DNA of 64,000 bases from Cryptomeria japonica (taxonomy: Eukaryota > Streptophyta > Pinopsida > Cupressales > Cupressaceae): contig NC_081408.1 of NCBI RefSeq assembly GCF_030272615.1, positions 59,976,114 through 60,040,113 of the forward strand, given 5' to 3'. Within the stretch, counting starts at the first letter, position 1. Each line of letters opens with the position of its first letter. The notes beneath the pieces were generated by a model that was given only the letters and a program-made list of their open reading frames with translations, ran no database searches and had not been told where the DNA came from. Shown here piece by piece: positions 63,701-64,000 of this stretch. Made by a program: the position numbers and the translations under genes.

Positions 63701-63856
63701 CATCAAACTGTGTATGAAGAAGACGGTGATGTATATGACTATGAATATTCTACCAGTGATGATGAATATGAAAGTAATGAAGACTGCACTCACATGGATA
63801 AAATAGGTGGCATAAAGTATCCATGGGTCAAGACTTGTGGCTCAATTAAAAAGTAA
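57765..63856 (+). CDS. TIR-NB-ARC-LRR (TNL) immune receptor, four coding exons, 1,488 codons, intact
   Basis: Exons 57765-59200, 59610-60672, 60890-62158 and 63158-63856 join through GT-AG introns with phases preserved and no stop. Residues 1-325 are an extension of unknown fold with an LRR-like stretch (LGSLPSLRDLKLPNS). TIR, about 326-455: CSVFLVYHGPDVRENF, FYEVEPTDI; the Glu of HLGEFLRM sits where the NADase Glu of WCLDEL lies, but the neighbouring Trp/Cys are absent. NB-ARC, about 490-800: P-loop GSGGIGKTT, kinase-2 LVILDDI, RNBS-B GSRVILISRD, GLPL as CHGIPLLLEIVG, LDIACFF, and MHD as MHDYVQEMGR. LRRs fill exon 3. Exon 4 has a C-JID-like domain (GIPQWLEHKS, GGVLLCFVL, IKECGMKLLYNG) and an acidic Tyr-rich tail. 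TNLs sense pathogen effectors in the cytosol or nucleus and signal cell death. The upstream frame has no in-frame ATG that I could support, so 57765 was chosen. Confidence 0.9.
62160..62900 (+). repeat. Intron 3 tandem repeats copying the exon-3 end and its splice donor
   Basis: Exon 3 ends CATTAGGGCTTAGCCAGTGG and continues ATAAAG|GTATTT. Intron 3 contains four units of about 118 bp with the same context (ATTAGGACTTAACC, then GATCAAG|GTATAT), whose donors lie at 62468, 62586, 62703 and 62821. Most units also hold a pyrimidine-rich TTGTCTTTAG acceptor-like stretch. The units descend from the true exon-intron border and were then amplified. Confidence 0.8.
62287..62415. repeat. Diverged copy of the intron-3 MITE-like element
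   Basis: TTTAAGTTTTGATTTGTTTAG, spacing, and ATTTATTAGTGTGATTTAAAA follow the same order as in 62973-63093, but the right arm is diverged. Indicates that the element family inserted more than once or was duplicated. Confidence 0.55.
62973..63093. mobile_element. 121-bp MITE-like element with 26-bp perfect inverted ends
   Basis: The first 26 bases (62973-62998, starting TATATTCTAAG) are the exact reverse complement of the last 26 (63068-63093). The loop contains ACCCACCTATTAGTATGATT. If the terminal TA is the target duplication it would resemble Tc1/mariner-type MITEs; this is uncertain. It lies in intron 3 of the TNL gene. Confidence 0.75.
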
Positions 63857-64000
63857 TTTATAAAAGAAGAGTTTTTAGAAAAAAGCTAAAGTGCCTCTTT
63901 CATATGAGTTGCTTTTTGTTTGGCTGTATAGACATATATGCTAAGCCGTCCTAGATTCAATAGTTAAAATTTGAATTTGAAAATTGAATGAAATATTAAG
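63857..64000 (+). other. 3' flank of the TNL gene
   Basis: AT-rich 3' untranslated or intergenic sequence; no canonical AATAAA seen before the window ends. Confidence 0.4.

Overview
The window looks like nuclear DNA of a large-genome seed plant, most likely a conifer of the cupressophyte type. The grounds are: a TIR-NB-ARC-LRR resistance gene with GT-AG introns; PLS-class PPR pieces with the 'LPACAKMGALEQGMDIH' style of repeat; LTR retrotransposons primed by initiator-Met tRNA; an L1-type LINE; a TNP2-type CACTA element; and very heavy, old repeat content. The species call is inference. Only one gene appears intact, the TNL at the right end. Almost everything else is mobile or repetitive DNA in various states of decay, and many nonsense codons are of the kind made by C-to-T change.

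Layout. 1-2859: minus-strand end of a copia-like LTR retrotransposon (LTR, primer site, coiled-coil/zinc-knuckle gag, start of a second ORF). 2939-3282: a complete 344-bp TRIM element. 3700-7195: a decayed L1-type LINE. 8611-10020: three tandem ~479-bp units. 12.7-17.1 kb: about 4.4 kb of almost purely pyrimidine DNA, followed by a tandem duplication to 18.06 kb. 18.17-21.21 kb: a broken gene that resembles a DDE transposase. 21.69-26.64 kb: 14 copies of a ~359-bp satellite.

The satellite array is interrupted at 26,645 and resumes at 35,732. The intervening 9,087 bp starts and ends with matching terminal inverted repeats (25 of 29 bases) and is flanked by the 6-bp duplication CTTTCG, so it reads as one inserted element. 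Its core is about 5.5 kb of a 20-bp unit present in both orientations, flanked by pyrimidine/purine tracts and by diverged inverted arms. I do not recognise its superfamily; it is the best candidate here for something undescribed.

37,307-51,128 is a structurally complete 13.8-kb CACTA (En/Spm) element with CACTA termini, TCGTCGGA-type subterminal repeats and a 3-bp AGC duplication. Inside it are a truncated TNP2 transposase gene, a long unrecognised gag-like ORF behind a ~1.3-kb tandem-repeat leader, an intronless CWC22 splicing-factor copy with five nonsense codons, and a PPR fragment. The element therefore carries host-derived sequence.

51.2-56.2 kb holds an exon chain of unknown origin, a copia RNase H remnant and a second PPR remnant. 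57,765-63,856 is the intact four-exon TNL gene (1,488 codons), unusual for about 320 residues ahead of the TIR domain and for an intron 3 that contains four tandem copies of the exon-3 end with its splice donor, plus a small inverted-repeat element.
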